A DNA stretch of 64,000 nt. Origin: Methylophaga sp. OBS3 (GTDB lineage: Bacteria; Pseudomonadota; Gammaproteobacteria; Nitrosococcales; Methylophagaceae). Each line of letters opens with the position of its first letter. The first letter of the stretch is position 1. The stretch covers positions 310,001 through 374,000 of the forward strand of contig NZ_JAPDMU010000001.1 of NCBI RefSeq assembly GCF_026319325.1, read 5' to 3'. A model generated the notes under the pieces. That model was not told where the DNA came from. It saw only the letters and a list, made by a program, of their open reading frames with translations, and did not search any database. Positions 19,836 through 29,659 of the stretch are shown one piece after another. Position numbers and translations under genes: made by a program.

Positions 19836-21242
19836 TTAATGCTTGTTGTATAGACCTTCGTAGAAATCACGTTCAAATACGCGAATAGGTTTTCGTGCGA
19901 CATTACGGTTTTTACTGGATGGATGATAGTTACTAATAATTTGTACAAACAATAGCGACTTACCCGAGCTGGTTTTTATGCGACCAGCCAAATTATAAAC
20001 GCCGTACAGTGAACCTGTTTTCGCAGCGATTTGGCCTTTTAACGGCGCATTTACAACACTTGGACGCCAACGTAATGTCCCAGAAACACCCGATACCGGC
20101 AGTGTTTCAACCATGCCGGCTTCGGGGTGATTAAAAATATACTGCACAACTTGCATCAAGTGCTTTGGTGTCATTCGGTTATTACGTGATAAACCTGAGC
20201 CATCAACAATCACAGCATCAGCTAGATTCACATTGGCTTTTTCTTTAAGAATCGCTTTGACTGCCGCTGCACCGTTTTCAAAGCTACCTGGTTGCTTGAA
20301 ATACAGTCTACCCATAGTTTTAAGCAAGTTATCAGCGATCAAGTTATCCGATTTTTGCACCATTTCATCGACTAACTCAGGTAATGGATCTGACTGATGG
20401 CGGGCGATAACTTCACCTTTCACCAGATCATTCCGAATGATCGCGCCATTCAGTGTAATGCCAGCACGTTTTAATTCTTCGTACAGGACTTTGATCATTA
20501 GCTCTGTTGGATTTTGTACGGCCAGATGAAAACTGACTGGAAGACGATGGGTACCAACACAGCCTCCGACAGTGTATTCATTGTTATCGTTGGCTGATAA
20601 TTTCGGTTCACAGTCGATGTTGTCGGTATTTAAGCCTTCCATCAGGATCATATTGCCGGCATCCATTGAGACCAAGTCTGATGCAGTGGCTTTGACAGCC
20701 GTAATGGGGGGCTCTGAGGTTGCTGACAGTTTGCCGTAAACACAGTTGCCATTCATTGATAAGGCACTTGATGGTGCGCTGTAACAAACACCCATAATGT
20801 CCCAAGGCACACCAATGGCACGCTCATAATCATCAAAAGCACTACCATTTAAATATAAGTTGCCAGTAATTGTGCTGGTATGGATTTTAAGGCGATCGAT
20901 TAGTGTTCTCAGGTGAGTACGGGTAAAACGTGGGTCACCGCTGAACCGAAAAATGACATCGTTTTTATTGGTTTCAAGAGTGGTTTCAAAACGAAAATCT
21001 TTTGGCAAATAAAGTTTTGCGGCTAAACCTGTAACCAATTTTTGAAGACTCGCAGGTTGCTGGAAATGATCAGCGCGCTCAGCGTATACCGTTTTACCAG
21101 TCTTGCTATCGATAACATAAAGTGCAACATCAGCACCTTCTGGGGTCGGACTTGCGGCGAGCGCTGGATGTTGAAAAGTAGGGTTGGCTGAAGCTGTGAA
21201 GCTGGTCAGAAGCAGTAGTGCGAGTATTAAATAGTGTTGCAT
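19836..21242 (-). CDS. dacB: D-alanyl-D-alanine carboxypeptidase/endopeptidase PBP4
   Basis: A periplasmic class C penicillin-binding protein that trims or cleaves peptide crosslinks. It has 468 residues with a signal peptide (cleavage near SFTASA). All three active-site motifs are present: S65-L-Q-K68, S298-D-N300 and K408-T-G410. The large insert between the first and second motifs (about 85-290), characteristic of the DacB family, is present with four cysteines. A GGA lies five bases before the ATG. It stands alone between a terminator and a divergent membrane-protein gene. Confidence 0.95.
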   Translation of the reverse strand: MQHYLILALLLLTSFTASANPTFQHPALAASPTPEGADVALYVIDSKTGKTVYAERADHFQQPASLQKLVTGLAAKLYLPKDFRFETTLETNKNDVIFRFSGDPRFTRTHLRTLIDRLKIHTSTITGNLYLNGSAFDDYERAIGVPWDIMGVCYSAPSSALSMNGNCVYGKLSATSEPPITAVKATASDLVSMDAGNMILMEGLNTDNIDCEPKLSANDNNEYTVGGCVGTHRLPVSFHLAVQNPTELMIKVLYEELKRAGITLNGAIIRNDLVKGEVIARHQSDPLPELVDEMVQKSDNLIADNLLKTMGRLYFKQPGSFENGAAAVKAILKEKANVNLADAVIVDGSGLSRNNRMTPKHLMQVVQYIFNHPEAGMVETLPVSGVSGTLRWRPSVVNAPLKGQIAAKTGSLYGVYNLAGRIKTSSGKSLLFVQIISNYHPSSKNRNVARKPIRVFERDFYEGLYNKH

Positions 21243-21360
21243 ACAATCCGTATTAGACAGCGTTTAGAAAAAATAAAAGCCAAGCCTAGCATGAAATTGA
21301 GAACACGATTTAAAATCCCCAAACCTTTACTTTTAATTACTCAAGTAGAAGTTGGCTAGT

Positions 21361-21939
21361 GTGACAAAACTCCTTTTTAGCCAAGTTGCTATTGCGCTAA
21401 CCCTGTTCGCTTTTGTGCCGTATTTTTTTCAGATAGTGCGAAAACAAGTGCGGCCACATGTTATTTCGTGGTTAATTTGGGGGATCGCGACAACAGTCAT
21501 TTTTATCGCGCAGTTGGGTGATGGCGCGGGCGTTGGCGCATGGCCTGTTGGTGTATCGGCCTTATTGACTTTAGCGGTTGCATCTTTAGCTTTTTACTTT
21601 CGCACTGACACGCATATTGATAACAAAGATAGGCTGGCTTTTGCTTTTACCCTATTAGCCTTGCCGCTGTGGTACTTCACTAGCGAACCACTTTATGCAT
21701 TGATTATTCTCAGCTTGGTCGACTTGAGTGGTTTTATCCCGACAATTCGAAAGATTAATCGAGACCCTTACACTGAATCAGCTGTATTTTTTGCGCTGTT
21801 TGCATCACGGAACTTATTCATCTTGTTGGCTCTCGAACATTATTCTGCGGTGACGATGATGTTTCCATCTTTAATCGGGTTAACCTGCCTGTCCTTGATT
21901 GGTTACATGTTGTTTCTTCGCGGACAGCAAAATAGGTGA
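21361..21939 (+). CDS. PQ-loop/SemiSWEET-like membrane protein
   Basis: A 192-residue protein with about seven hydrophobic segments. Two similar segments, FVPYFFQIVRKQVRPHVISW near the N-terminus and SGFIPTIRKINRDPYTESAV in the second half, resemble PQ-loop motifs (a Pro in a kinked helix followed by basic and polar residues), suggesting an internal duplication and a small-molecule carrier or receptor. The GTG at 21361 is preferred to the TTG three codons earlier because GAAG lies nine bases before it. The substrate is unknown. Confidence 0.65.
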   Translation: MTKLLFSQVAIALTLFAFVPYFFQIVRKQVRPHVISWLIWGIATTVIFIAQLGDGAGVGAWPVGVSALLTLAVASLAFYFRTDTHIDNKDRLAFAFTLLALPLWYFTSEPLYALIILSLVDLSGFIPTIRKINRDPYTESAVFFALFASRNLFILLALEHYSAVTMMFPSLIGLTCLSLIGYMLFLRGQQNR

Positions 21940-22014
21940 TTATCTTAAATCGGACATTTTGCAAAGTACTGATATAAACCGCTAAGATGATGTGGTCTTG
22001 ATTTGGGTAAATGT

Positions 22015-22350
22015 ATGACACAGTCGTTTTCCATTATGCGTGTCGCTTTTTTGGTGCTCTGTTTGGTATTTACCAGCAGTGCCAGCGCGTATCTGCATAT
22101 TGGCGAACATCATCATTCTGATGAGGCGGGTTTATTGCATTACCATAGTCCAAGCCAGCATCAACATGAACATGCGCCTAATCAGCAAGACACCGAGCAT
22201 GAACATCACTTCCATCTTCATATGATTGGTGATTTGGTCGATTATCGAGCAGAACTCGTTGACGAAAATGTTCAGGCGACGGCTCCTGAGCTTAGCCAAC
22301 GATTAGCTCTATTGTCTTATGCGCCACCGATCCCACCACCCAACGCCTAA
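22015..22350 (+). CDS. Histidine-rich secreted protein, first gene of metal-efflux operon
   Basis: A 111-residue protein with a signal peptide (cleavage near SSASA, about residue 18-24) and a mature part very rich in His: GEHHHSD, then HEHAPNQQDTEHEHHFHLH. This strongly suggests binding of Zn, Ni, Co or Cu in the periplasm. It lies 65 bases upstream of czcC on the same strand, the position often held by small metal-binding or regulatory proteins such as CzcI/CnrX-type genes in RND operons; I infer an analogous role but see no clear homology. The ribosome site is weak. Confidence 0.75.
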   Translation: MTQSFSIMRVAFLVLCLVFTSSASAYLHIGEHHHSDEAGLLHYHSPSQHQHEHAPNQQDTEHEHHFHLHMIGDLVDYRAELVDENVQATAPELSQRLALLSYAPPIPPPNA

Positions 22351-22415
22351 TCCATAAAACCAAATTCTAATTTTTGTTTGCTGAGTCAAAACACTCAGTT
22401 TTATGGAGTTGAACT

Positions 22416-23693
22416 ATGTTCAGGCAAATCTTCTGCCGTACACGACCTCAGTGGTTGTTCGGTATTTTATGGTTGTGTATCGCACCAATTAATCTGGCTT
22501 TTGCTGAGGTTTTAACGACAGCAAAAGCGGTTGAAAAGACCTTACGTTTTAGTCCTGCGTTACAACAGTTTCCATACCAGCAACGAGCTTTAGAGGCTGA
22601 TGCTTTACAAGCTGGTCTTAATCCAAACCCAGTATTACAAGCTGATTTAGAAAACGTTTTTGGCTCTGGTAATAGCCGTTTTTTAGCGGGTGCAGAGTTG
22701 ACACTTTCGTTGAGTCAGTTAATTGAGATGGGCGATAAACGTCAGCAGAGAATAAATGTGGCGAACGCCCAAGTGCCAGTATTACAACAGCAATACGAAG
22801 TGCAAAGAATGGATGTCGTTGCTGAGACACTTCGGGATTATTATCAGGCGCTGAGAGTTGATGCCATGTTGGCTTGGAATCAGCGACGTATCTCAGAGCA
22901 AAAAACGGCGGTTGAGGTTATTCAACGCCGAGCTCGTGCTGGTGTGGTTGGTGATGCCGATGTTTTACGAATGCAGCTCAGGTTAAGCCGTGCTGAAAAT
23001 CGTCAGCAACAATTAATCAACGAACGCGAGTTGGCGTATCAAAAGTTAGCGGCGAATTGGTTAGGTGAAGTGGATTTTACCGAGCTTGCGGGCGATCTCG
23101 CTGCATTACCGGCATTGCCTGATTTTAGCCAGCTGGCATCTGCTGTTGAACAAACACCACAGTATCTTCGAGTACAAGCACTGAGTCGTTTAAGAACGGC
23201 GCAAATTGCATTAGCCGAGGCCAATGCGGTTGCTGATATCACTGTTGGTGCAGGTATTCGCCGAATGGAAGCAACTAATGACAATGCGCTGGTATTTAGT
23301 TTTTCGATGCCCTTGCAGATCAATAACCCTAATCAGGGCAATATTGCTCGCGCCAACGCCATGTATGAGCAGGAATTACAGGAAGTTGCGTTAACTAATA
23401 ACCAAGTCATCATGGCATTGCGAGAAATTCACATGGCAATGACCAATAACACAGCCTTGGTAACGGCATTAAAAACTAATCTTCAACCCGTAGCCAAGTC
23501 GTTATTAGCTAGCACTGCCAAGGGCTATGAACTTGGACAATATGGTGTTTTGCAATGGGTGGATGCTCAAACCGAGTTATTCGCTGTTGAGCGCGAAATT
23601 ATCGAGGCGCAAACCGCTGTGCATCTCCAGTATCTTGAATTAGAGCGTTTGAGTGGCAGAAGCCTTAATTCTCAAATGACAAATGAGGAATAA
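22416..23693 (+). CDS. czcC: Heavy-metal RND efflux outer-membrane protein CzcC
   Basis: TolC-family channel of the tripartite metal exporter. It has 425 residues, a signal peptide (to about AFAEV) and two repeats of the long coiled-coil and strand unit typical of outer-membrane factors (the DALQAGLNPNPVLQADLENVFG region is CzcC-like). GGAG lies seven bases before the ATG. It is followed three bases later by czcB. Together with CzcB and CzcA it would form a channel from periplasm or cytoplasm to the outside. Confidence 0.92.
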   Translation: MFRQIFCRTRPQWLFGILWLCIAPINLAFAEVLTTAKAVEKTLRFSPALQQFPYQQRALEADALQAGLNPNPVLQADLENVFGSGNSRFLAGAELTLSLSQLIEMGDKRQQRINVANAQVPVLQQQYEVQRMDVVAETLRDYYQALRVDAMLAWNQRRISEQKTAVEVIQRRARAGVVGDADVLRMQLRLSRAENRQQQLINERELAYQKLAANWLGEVDFTELAGDLAALPALPDFSQLASAVEQTPQYLRVQALSRLRTAQIALAEANAVADITVGAGIRRMEATNDNALVFSFSMPLQINNPNQGNIARANAMYEQELQEVALTNNQVIMALREIHMAMTNNTALVTALKTNLQPVAKSLLASTAKGYELGQYGVLQWVDAQTELFAVEREIIEAQTAVHLQYLELERLSGRSLNSQMTNEE

Positions 23694-23696
23694 ATC

Positions 23697-24917
23697 ATGA
23701 AGTCATATTTATTTGTTTTGGCACTGTTGTTTCATACGCCGTTATTTGCTGCAGGTGGACATGCTCATGATGATGCGGCTCATGAAGAGCTTGCGGAGGG
23801 ACCCCATGGCGGTAGATTACTGGAAAGTGATGTGCTTAATCTGGAAGTGACTATTTTTGAGTCGGGGATTCCACCAGAAATGCGTGTTTATCCTTATTCA
23901 AAAGATGGAAGTCCGCTAAACCCTGATGAGGTTATGATGACAGTGAATCTCAATAGAACAGGCGGACAGCAGGATCTCATCGATTTCAGCCCAGAAGCTG
24001 ATTATTTATTGGGTGATACCGAAGTCGTCGAACCGCATTCTTTCGAAGTAGAAGTGAACGCAAATTACCAAGGTGAAGACTATCATTGGCACTTTGAAAG
24101 TTTTGAAGGGCGAGCAGAATTAACGCCAAGAACTATCAAAGCATCGGGTATTCAAACTGAAACTGCAGGATCGCAGACAATTCATGTTCGTAATGCTTTA
24201 TTTGGCGTGATTGCCGTTGCAGAAGATCGCTTGTTTAATATTCACGCGCCTTACCCGGGTATTGTGGAAGCAGTACATGTCAAAACGGGCGATAAAGTAG
24301 GTAAAGGTCAGAAATTACTGACAGTTCGTAATCAGCAGACGTTACAAACCTATGCTGTAACCAGCCCTGCAAATGGCGAAGTGACTATCCGGCTGGTCAA
24401 AGCTGGCGATCATTCATCTATTGGTCGTTTGTTGCAAATCAGTGACCTCAGCAAAGTTTGGGTCGACTTATCGATGTTTCCACAAGATATTGAGCAACTT
24501 AAAACGGGCATGCCAGTAACGGTTTCAGATTTACACGGTCATGAATCTGCTGAAGGGAAAATCGAATACATTTCACCCAAAATGACTGGCGGTCATATCG
24601 CTCGGGCACGCACTGTTATTGATAATACAGAGGGTATTTGGCGACCAGGCATGCATATCAACGCATTAGTTTCTGTCGAGAAAACAGATGTGCCATTAGC
24701 TGTGAAACGCAGTGCGCTACAAACCTTTCGTGATATGGATGTTGTGTTTGCTCGTTACGGTGATACTTTTGAAGTTCGCATGGTGAAGCTTGGTCGTAAA
24801 GACCAAGACTATGTTGAAGTATTAGGTGGTCTTGAACCCGGAACAGAATATGTGACGGACAATAGTTATTTGCTCAAAGCGGAAGTGTTGAAAGACGGCG
24901 CTTCACACAGCCACTAG
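23697..24917 (+). CDS. czcB: Heavy-metal RND efflux periplasmic adaptor CzcB
   Basis: Membrane-fusion protein linking CzcA to CzcC. A 406-residue product with a signal peptide, then a metal-binding His-rich head (GGHAHDDAAHEE, GPHGGRLLESD) as in CzcB/CusB relatives, an extra N-terminal beta domain, the barrel-sandwich lipoyl hybrid (VEAVHVKTGDKVGKGQKLLTV) and beta-barrel domains. It ends in SHSH. There is almost no gap to its neighbours, so the operon is compact. The histidines suggest Zn/Co/Cd/Ni-type ions. Confidence 0.92.
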   Translation: MKSYLFVLALLFHTPLFAAGGHAHDDAAHEELAEGPHGGRLLESDVLNLEVTIFESGIPPEMRVYPYSKDGSPLNPDEVMMTVNLNRTGGQQDLIDFSPEADYLLGDTEVVEPHSFEVEVNANYQGEDYHWHFESFEGRAELTPRTIKASGIQTETAGSQTIHVRNALFGVIAVAEDRLFNIHAPYPGIVEAVHVKTGDKVGKGQKLLTVRNQQTLQTYAVTSPANGEVTIRLVKAGDHSSIGRLLQISDLSKVWVDLSMFPQDIEQLKTGMPVTVSDLHGHESAEGKIEYISPKMTGGHIARARTVIDNTEGIWRPGMHINALVSVEKTDVPLAVKRSALQTFRDMDVVFARYGDTFEVRMVKLGRKDQDYVEVLGGLEPGTEYVTDNSYLLKAEVLKDGASHSH

Positions 24918-24927
24918 GAGCAATAGC

Positions 24928-27900
24928 ATGATTGATTATATTGTTCGATTTGCTGTTCAACAGCGTTGGCTGGTAATGCTGCTGACGTTGCTGATTGCGG
25001 GGTTAGGGATTTATAACCTTAACCAGTTACCGATTGATGCTGTACCCGATATCACCAACAATCAAGTGCAAATCAATACGCAACTGACAGGGTATTCGCC
25101 ACTTGAAGCCGAGCAACGTGTGACGTATGTCGTCGAAAATGCGATGGCTGGTCTGCCTGATCTCGAATACACGCGTTCTATTTCTCGCTATGGATTGTCT
25201 CAGGTCACGGTTGTGTTTAATGACGATAAAGATATTTATCTTGGTCGTCAGCAAATTGGTGAACGTCTGCAAAGTATTCGTGGTGAATTACCTCCCGGTG
25301 CTGAACCTAAACTTGGTCCAGTTGCCAGTGGTTTGGGTGAGATTTTTACCTATGCAATTAGTGCCAAGCCCGGTGCTGTCAATGCAGATGGCCAACCCTA
25401 TAGTCCTGAAGATTTACGCACGATCCAAGATTGGATAATTCGTCCTCAATTAGTCACAGTTCCCGGTGTTACTGAGATTAATAGCGTTGGTGGATATGAG
25501 CGTGAATATCAAGTCGCGCCAAAGCCCGGAAAATTACTGGCCTACAAAGTGAGTATGTCAGAGCTTGCCGAAGCGCTTGAGCGAAATAACCAAAATGTTG
25601 GAGCCGGTTATATAGAGCGTCATGGAGAACAGTGGCTCGTCAGATCGCCGGGGCAGCTTCAGTCTTTAGAAGACATTGGTAATGTTGTTATCACCAAATT
25701 GGATGATGCGCCTGTTCGGGTCAAAGATGTCGCAGACGTTAAATTTGGCCAACAGTTACGAACAGGTGCAGCGACTCAGAATGGGCAGGAAACAGTATTA
25801 GGTACAGCCTTTATGCTGCTTGGTGAAAATAGCCGTGTTGTTGCCGAAGCAGTAGCTGCCAAGCTTGAGCAGGTGAATAAAAGCTTGCCAGAAGGCATTG
25901 TTGCCGAAGCAGTTTATAACCGTACGACGCTAGTCGAAAAGACCATCAAAACAGTCCAAAAAAACCTGTTTGAAGGGGCGCTGCTAGTTATCGTTATCTT
26001 GTTTTTATTACTGGGTAATGTCCGTGCAGCATTAATAACTGCACTTGTTATACCGCTGAGCATGTTGTTTGCGTTTACCGGCATGGTCAGTAACAAGGTA
26101 TCTGGCAATCTGATGAGTCTAGGTGCTATTGATTTTGGTCTGGTTGTCGATGGTGCCGTTATCGTTGTGGAAAATGCATTACGCCGTTTGGGTGAGGCAC
26201 AACATCGTTTTAATCGATTACTGACATTATCTGAACGCTTACAAGTAGTTACGGATAGCACCCGAGAAGTATTTAATCCTGCCGTATTTGGCGTGTTGAT
26301 CATTATGCTTGTGTATTTGCCTTTATTTGCACTCAGTGGGGTTGAGGGCAAAATGTTTCAGCCAATGGCATTTACTGTTATTGCAGCATTAACGGGGGCA
26401 TTGTTGTTTGCTGTGACTTTTGTGCCTGCGGCAGTAGCGATTTTGGTCACTGGTAAAGTCTCTGAGAAAGAAAACATATTGATGCGAGGCGCACGTAGGG
26501 TCTATGCGCCAGTGCTTAGCTTGGCATTAAAAATGCCAGCCTTATTGGTGGTTGGTGCAATTATCTTAGTTATTGGCGCGTTGCAGGTCGGCAGTCGTTT
26601 GGGCAGTGAGTTTTTGCCTAAGTTAGACGAGGGTGATATTGCGCTGCATGCCCTAAGAATCACGGGAACAGGGCTGGAACAGTCTGTTTCAATGCAAAAC
26701 CATCTTGAAACCGAGATCAAAAAACTGGGAGAGGTTGAACGGATCTTTTCCAAAATTGGTACGCCAGAAATTGCAACAGATCCTATGCCACCGAGTGTTG
26801 CTGATACTTTTCTCATTATGAAGCCCCAAGAGGAATGGCCTGATCCAACGTTAAGTAAAGCGGCATTCTTAAGTAAATTACGTGAAGTTGTTGAAGCAGT
26901 TCCAGGCAATAAGTATGAGTTTACTCAGCCTATCGAGATGCGCTTTAACGAGTTGATCGCAGGTGTTAGAGCAGATGTCGCTGTGCATATTTATGGTGAT
27001 GATCTCGACACACTTAAGACTCTAGGAGAGCAAGCGACATCGGTATTATCAGCTGTTGAAGGGGCTAGTGATGTTCGCATGGAACAAGTATCCGGTTTGC
27101 CGATGTTATCCATACAGCCACAACGGGACCATTTAGCGCTGTTAGGGCTTGATATTGTGACTTTGCAAGATGCTGTTCAAATGGCAGTTGGTGGTAAAGA
27201 TATTGGAATGATTTATGAGGGCGACCGTCGTTTTCGATTGGTTATTCGTTTAGATGATGAGTCACGACAAAACGTTGATTATCTGAAGAAACTCCCTATC
27301 GCATTACCTGCTAATGGGGATCCTGATTTGTCATACGTGCCACTTGGCGAAGTTGCCGATATTGTCGCGATTAATGGTCCAAATCAAATTAACCGTGAAA
27401 ATGGTAAACGTAATGTCATTATCAGTGCTAATGTCAGTGGTCGAGATCTTGGCTCTTTTATTGGCGATACCCAGCAACAAATGATGGATAATTTATCTTT
27501 ACCTTCAGGCTATTGGTTTGAGTACGGCGGTACTTTTGAGCAGTTGGAGTCCGCCTCTAAACGCTTGATGTTGGTTGTGCCCATTACCTTATTATTAATA
27601 TTGGTTCTGTTGTTTAGTGCTTTTAAGTCTTTAAGAGATGCGTTATTAATCTTTTCGGGAGTATCGCTTGCTCTCACGGGCGGTATTATCGCCCTGTGGT
27701 TACGCGGTATGCCGTTATCAATTTCGGCAGTGGTTGGTTTTATAGCGTTGTCAGGCATCGCTGTGCTGAATGGCATCGTGATGTTGTCATTTATCAAGCA
27801 GTTACGGGAATCGGGGTTAGCATTAGTAACAGCTACTTATGATGGTGCCATGCAGCGACTAAGACCTGTTTTGATGACAGCATTAGTTGCTAGCTTAGGA

Positions 27901-28056
27901 TTTTTACCGATGGCCTTAAATACCGGCGCAGGTGCCGAAGTACAAAGACCGCTTGCAACCGTTGTGGTTGGCGGTATCATTTCTGCAACCTTACTCACGT
28001 TAGTGGTTTTACCCGCGCTGTATTTGTTGGCAAATAAGTTGAGCCGACAGTCTTAA
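24928..28056 (+). CDS. czcA: Heavy-metal RND efflux pump CzcA
   Basis: Proton-driven inner-membrane transporter of 1042 residues and about 12 helices. The HME-RND signature in helix 4, [20 protein letters not shown], contains the charged residues used for proton coupling, and [16 protein letters not shown] is the characteristic N-terminal periplasmic start. The DFG-x-x-x-DGA pattern is that of divalent-ion pumps (Co, Zn, Cd, Ni) rather than the monovalent Cu/Ag pump CusA. AGGAG precedes the ATG. It is followed 22 bases later by mntP. Confidence 0.95.
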   Translation: MIDYIVRFAVQQRWLVMLLTLLIAGLGIYNLNQLPIDAVPDITNNQVQINTQLTGYSPLEAEQRVTYVVENAMAGLPDLEYTRSISRYGLSQVTVVFNDDKDIYLGRQQIGERLQSIRGELPPGAEPKLGPVASGLGEIFTYAISAKPGAVNADGQPYSPEDLRTIQDWIIRPQLVTVPGVTEINSVGGYEREYQVAPKPGKLLAYKVSMSELAEALERNNQNVGAGYIERHGEQWLVRSPGQLQSLEDIGNVVITKLDDAPVRVKDVADVKFGQQLRTGAATQNGQETVLGTAFMLLGENSRVVAEAVAAKLEQVNKSLPEGIVAEAVYNRTTLVEKTIKTVQKNLFEGALLVIVILFLLLGNVRAALITALVIPLSMLFAFTGMVSNKVSGNLMSLGAIDFGLVVDGAVIVVENALRRLGEAQHRFNRLLTLSERLQVVTDSTREVFNPAVFGVLIIMLVYLPLFALSGVEGKMFQPMAFTVIAALTGALLFAVTFVPAAVAILVTGKVSEKENILMRGARRVYAPVLSLALKMPALLVVGAIILVIGALQVGSRLGSEFLPKLDEGDIALHALRITGTGLEQSVSMQNHLETEIKKLGEVERIFSKIGTPEIATDPMPPSVADTFLIMKPQEEWPDPTLSKAAFLSKLREVVEAVPGNKYEFTQPIEMRFNELIAGVRADVAVHIYGDDLDTLKTLGEQATSVLSAVEGASDVRMEQVSGLPMLSIQPQRDHLALLGLDIVTLQDAVQMAVGGKDIGMIYEGDRRFRLVIRLDDESRQNVDYLKKLPIALPANGDPDLSYVPLGEVADIVAINGPNQINRENGKRNVIISANVSGRDLGSFIGDTQQQMMDNLSLPSGYWFEYGGTFEQLESASKRLMLVVPITLLLILVLLFSAFKSLRDALLIFSGVSLALTGGIIALWLRGMPLSISAVVGFIALSGIAVLNGIVMLSFIKQLRESGLALVTATYDGAMQRLRPVLMTALVASLGFLPMALNTGAGAEVQRPLATVVVGGIISATLLTLVVLPALYLLANKLSRQS

Positions 28057-28078
28057 AACCTTTTCAATCAGGAACATC

Positions 28079-28648
28079 ATGAGCTTTATTTCGATCATTT
28101 TTATTGGTTTTGCCATGTCGACAGACGCGTTTGCAGCTGCCATTGGTAAAGGGATCGCGTTACGTAAACCCAGTATTTTTACTGCTTTAAAAATTGGTGT
28201 GATTTTTGGCGTTATCGAGGCAATTACACCAGTAATTGGTTGGTTGATTGGTCAAACGGCTACCAGTTTCGTAGAAGAATGGGATCATTGGATTGCGTTA
28301 GTGTTGTTGTCAGCACTTGGCTTACATATGATTCACAACGGCTTAACTGGTCATGCCGATGGTGAAGAAAGTGAAGATGATAAGCCCAAAGTGGGCATTG
28401 TCCGCCTAGCATTAACGGGGTTGGCGACCAGCATTGATGCCATGGCTGTTGGTGTTGGCTTGGCGTTTTTAAACGTCAACATTTATCTGGTTGCAGCTGT
28501 GATTGGCTTTTGCACATTCCTGATGGTCACTATCGGCGTGATGTTGGGCCGAGTTCTCGGTCAGAAAGTGGGCGATAAAGCCGAAATCGTTGGTGGTCTG
28601 ATTTTGATTTTTGTGGGCGTCATGATTGCCGTTGAACACCTCGGCTAA
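28079..28648 (+). CDS. mntP: Manganese exporter MntP
   Basis: Exports Mn2+. The 189-residue six-helix protein matches E. coli MntP through [22 protein letters not shown] in helix 1 and [20 protein letters not shown] in helix 4, including the paired acidic residues (FAMSTDA, ATSIDA) needed for transport. It lies 22 bases after czcA with AGGA before the ATG, so it is probably expressed with the RND pump. MntP genes elsewhere are often preceded by an Mn riboswitch (yybP-ykoY); there is no room for one here. Its last four bases overlap the convergent LysR gene. Confidence 0.95.
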   Translation: MSFISIIFIGFAMSTDAFAAAIGKGIALRKPSIFTALKIGVIFGVIEAITPVIGWLIGQTATSFVEEWDHWIALVLLSALGLHMIHNGLTGHADGEESEDDKPKVGIVRLALTGLATSIDAMAVGVGLAFLNVNIYLVAAVIGFCTFLMVTIGVMLGRVLGQKVGDKAEIVGGLILIFVGVMIAVEHLG

Positions 28649-29577
28649 TCTTGCCAACTGAGTGGTATATGCTGCTTTAAGACACGGATGAATTCTTGGC
28701 TACGTTGCGTTAAGTGGCCGTAGGGATACATCAGCCAAACCGGCAGCTTAGGACCAGACCAATCTGCTAAACAACGTTCCATGGTGCCGGGGTGCGCTTT
28801 TAAGCGCATCTCGGCCAGCCAGTTTGGAAAAAAGCCAACACCATTACCACGAACAATGGCATCTCCCTGTAATACCAATTGATCGGCACGTACTTTCGAT
28901 AACGTAACATTCAGTGCCATGACCTGTTCATCAATATGTTGTAAAACGACTTCGCTACCTATCTGTCCTGGTGTATCAATCCATTCGTGATGTAGTAAGT
29001 CGCTCGGATGATCAATTTGATGTGTGGCTAAATAGGCTGGGCTGGCATAGATCCCCTGCGTTAAGTGACCTAGCAACTCATGGCGTAAGCCATTTTCTGG
29101 GGCATGGCCGATCCACAACACAATTTCTTCGATATCTGTGGCGACAGGTGCTTGATAGCACGTTCGTATTGATAACCGTAATTTAGGATGCTCATCCATA
29201 AAATTATTGATGAGGTTACCTAACCAGCCTCGGGTAAAACCATCATGCATGGCTAATGACAATAAGCCGCTAACTTCATCCTGAAGTGTTTCTAACTTAC
29301 GTTCTAAGTCAGCTGAGAGAGCCAATTGCTTTTGGCAATACTCAATAAACACCATGCCAGCCGGAGTAGGCAATAAGCGATTAGCCTCACGCCGAAACAA
29401 TGGTTGCCCCAAGTTAGACTCAATGAGTTTTAGGTTTCGACTAACCTTAGACTTAGTTGTACCAAGCTTTTCAGCCGTTTTCGTCATATTTCCTGAGCCA
29501 GCTAACTCTATCAATGTTGTGGCTGTTTGATAATCAGGAATAACGCGACTTTTTTGCTGTTCCATATTCTGCAACAC
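28645..29577 (-). CDS. LysR-family transcriptional regulator
   Basis: DNA-binding regulator of about 310 residues. The N-terminal winged helix-turn-helix ([33 protein letters not shown]) is followed by a substrate-binding domain. The start is uncertain: AAGGA is followed after four bases by GTG (29577) and after seven by TTG (29574), and an ATG lies at 29565; I use the GTG. The frame continues upstream but would run through the Fur box of the divergent receptor gene. Position suggests control of the TonB receptor or the metal-efflux genes; the effector is unknown. Confidence 0.85.
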   Translation of the reverse strand: MLQNMEQQKSRVIPDYQTATTLIELAGSGNMTKTAEKLGTTKSKVSRNLKLIESNLGQPLFRREANRLLPTPAGMVFIEYCQKQLALSADLERKLETLQDEVSGLLSLAMHDGFTRGWLGNLINNFMDEHPKLRLSIRTCYQAPVATDIEEIVLWIGHAPENGLRHELLGHLTQGIYASPAYLATHQIDHPSDLLHHEWIDTPGQIGSEVVLQHIDEQVMALNVTLSKVRADQLVLQGDAIVRGNGVGFFPNWLAEMRLKAHPGTMERCLADWSGPKLPVWLMYPYGHLTQRSQEFIRVLKQHIPLSWQD

Positions 29578-29608
29578 GATGTCCTTTAAATGTGGGTGGT
29601 ATTGTACA

Positions 29609-29623
29609 TGATAATCATTATCA
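29609..29623. promoter_or_regulatory. Fur box upstream of TonB-dependent receptor
   Basis: TGATAATCATTATCA is a perfect 7-1-7 inverted repeat identical to the core of the Fur consensus. It lies 36 bases before the receptor ATG and 32 bases before the LysR start, so Fur-Fe2+ could repress either or both promoters. Confidence 0.9.
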
Positions 29624-29659
29624 TTCGCGTTTTTTACGGAAAGTTTGCAGGAGTCGCAA

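Noticed and set aside
28057-28078. Manganese riboswitch before mntP.
   Set aside because: The gap to czcA is only 22 bases and holds just the ribosome site.
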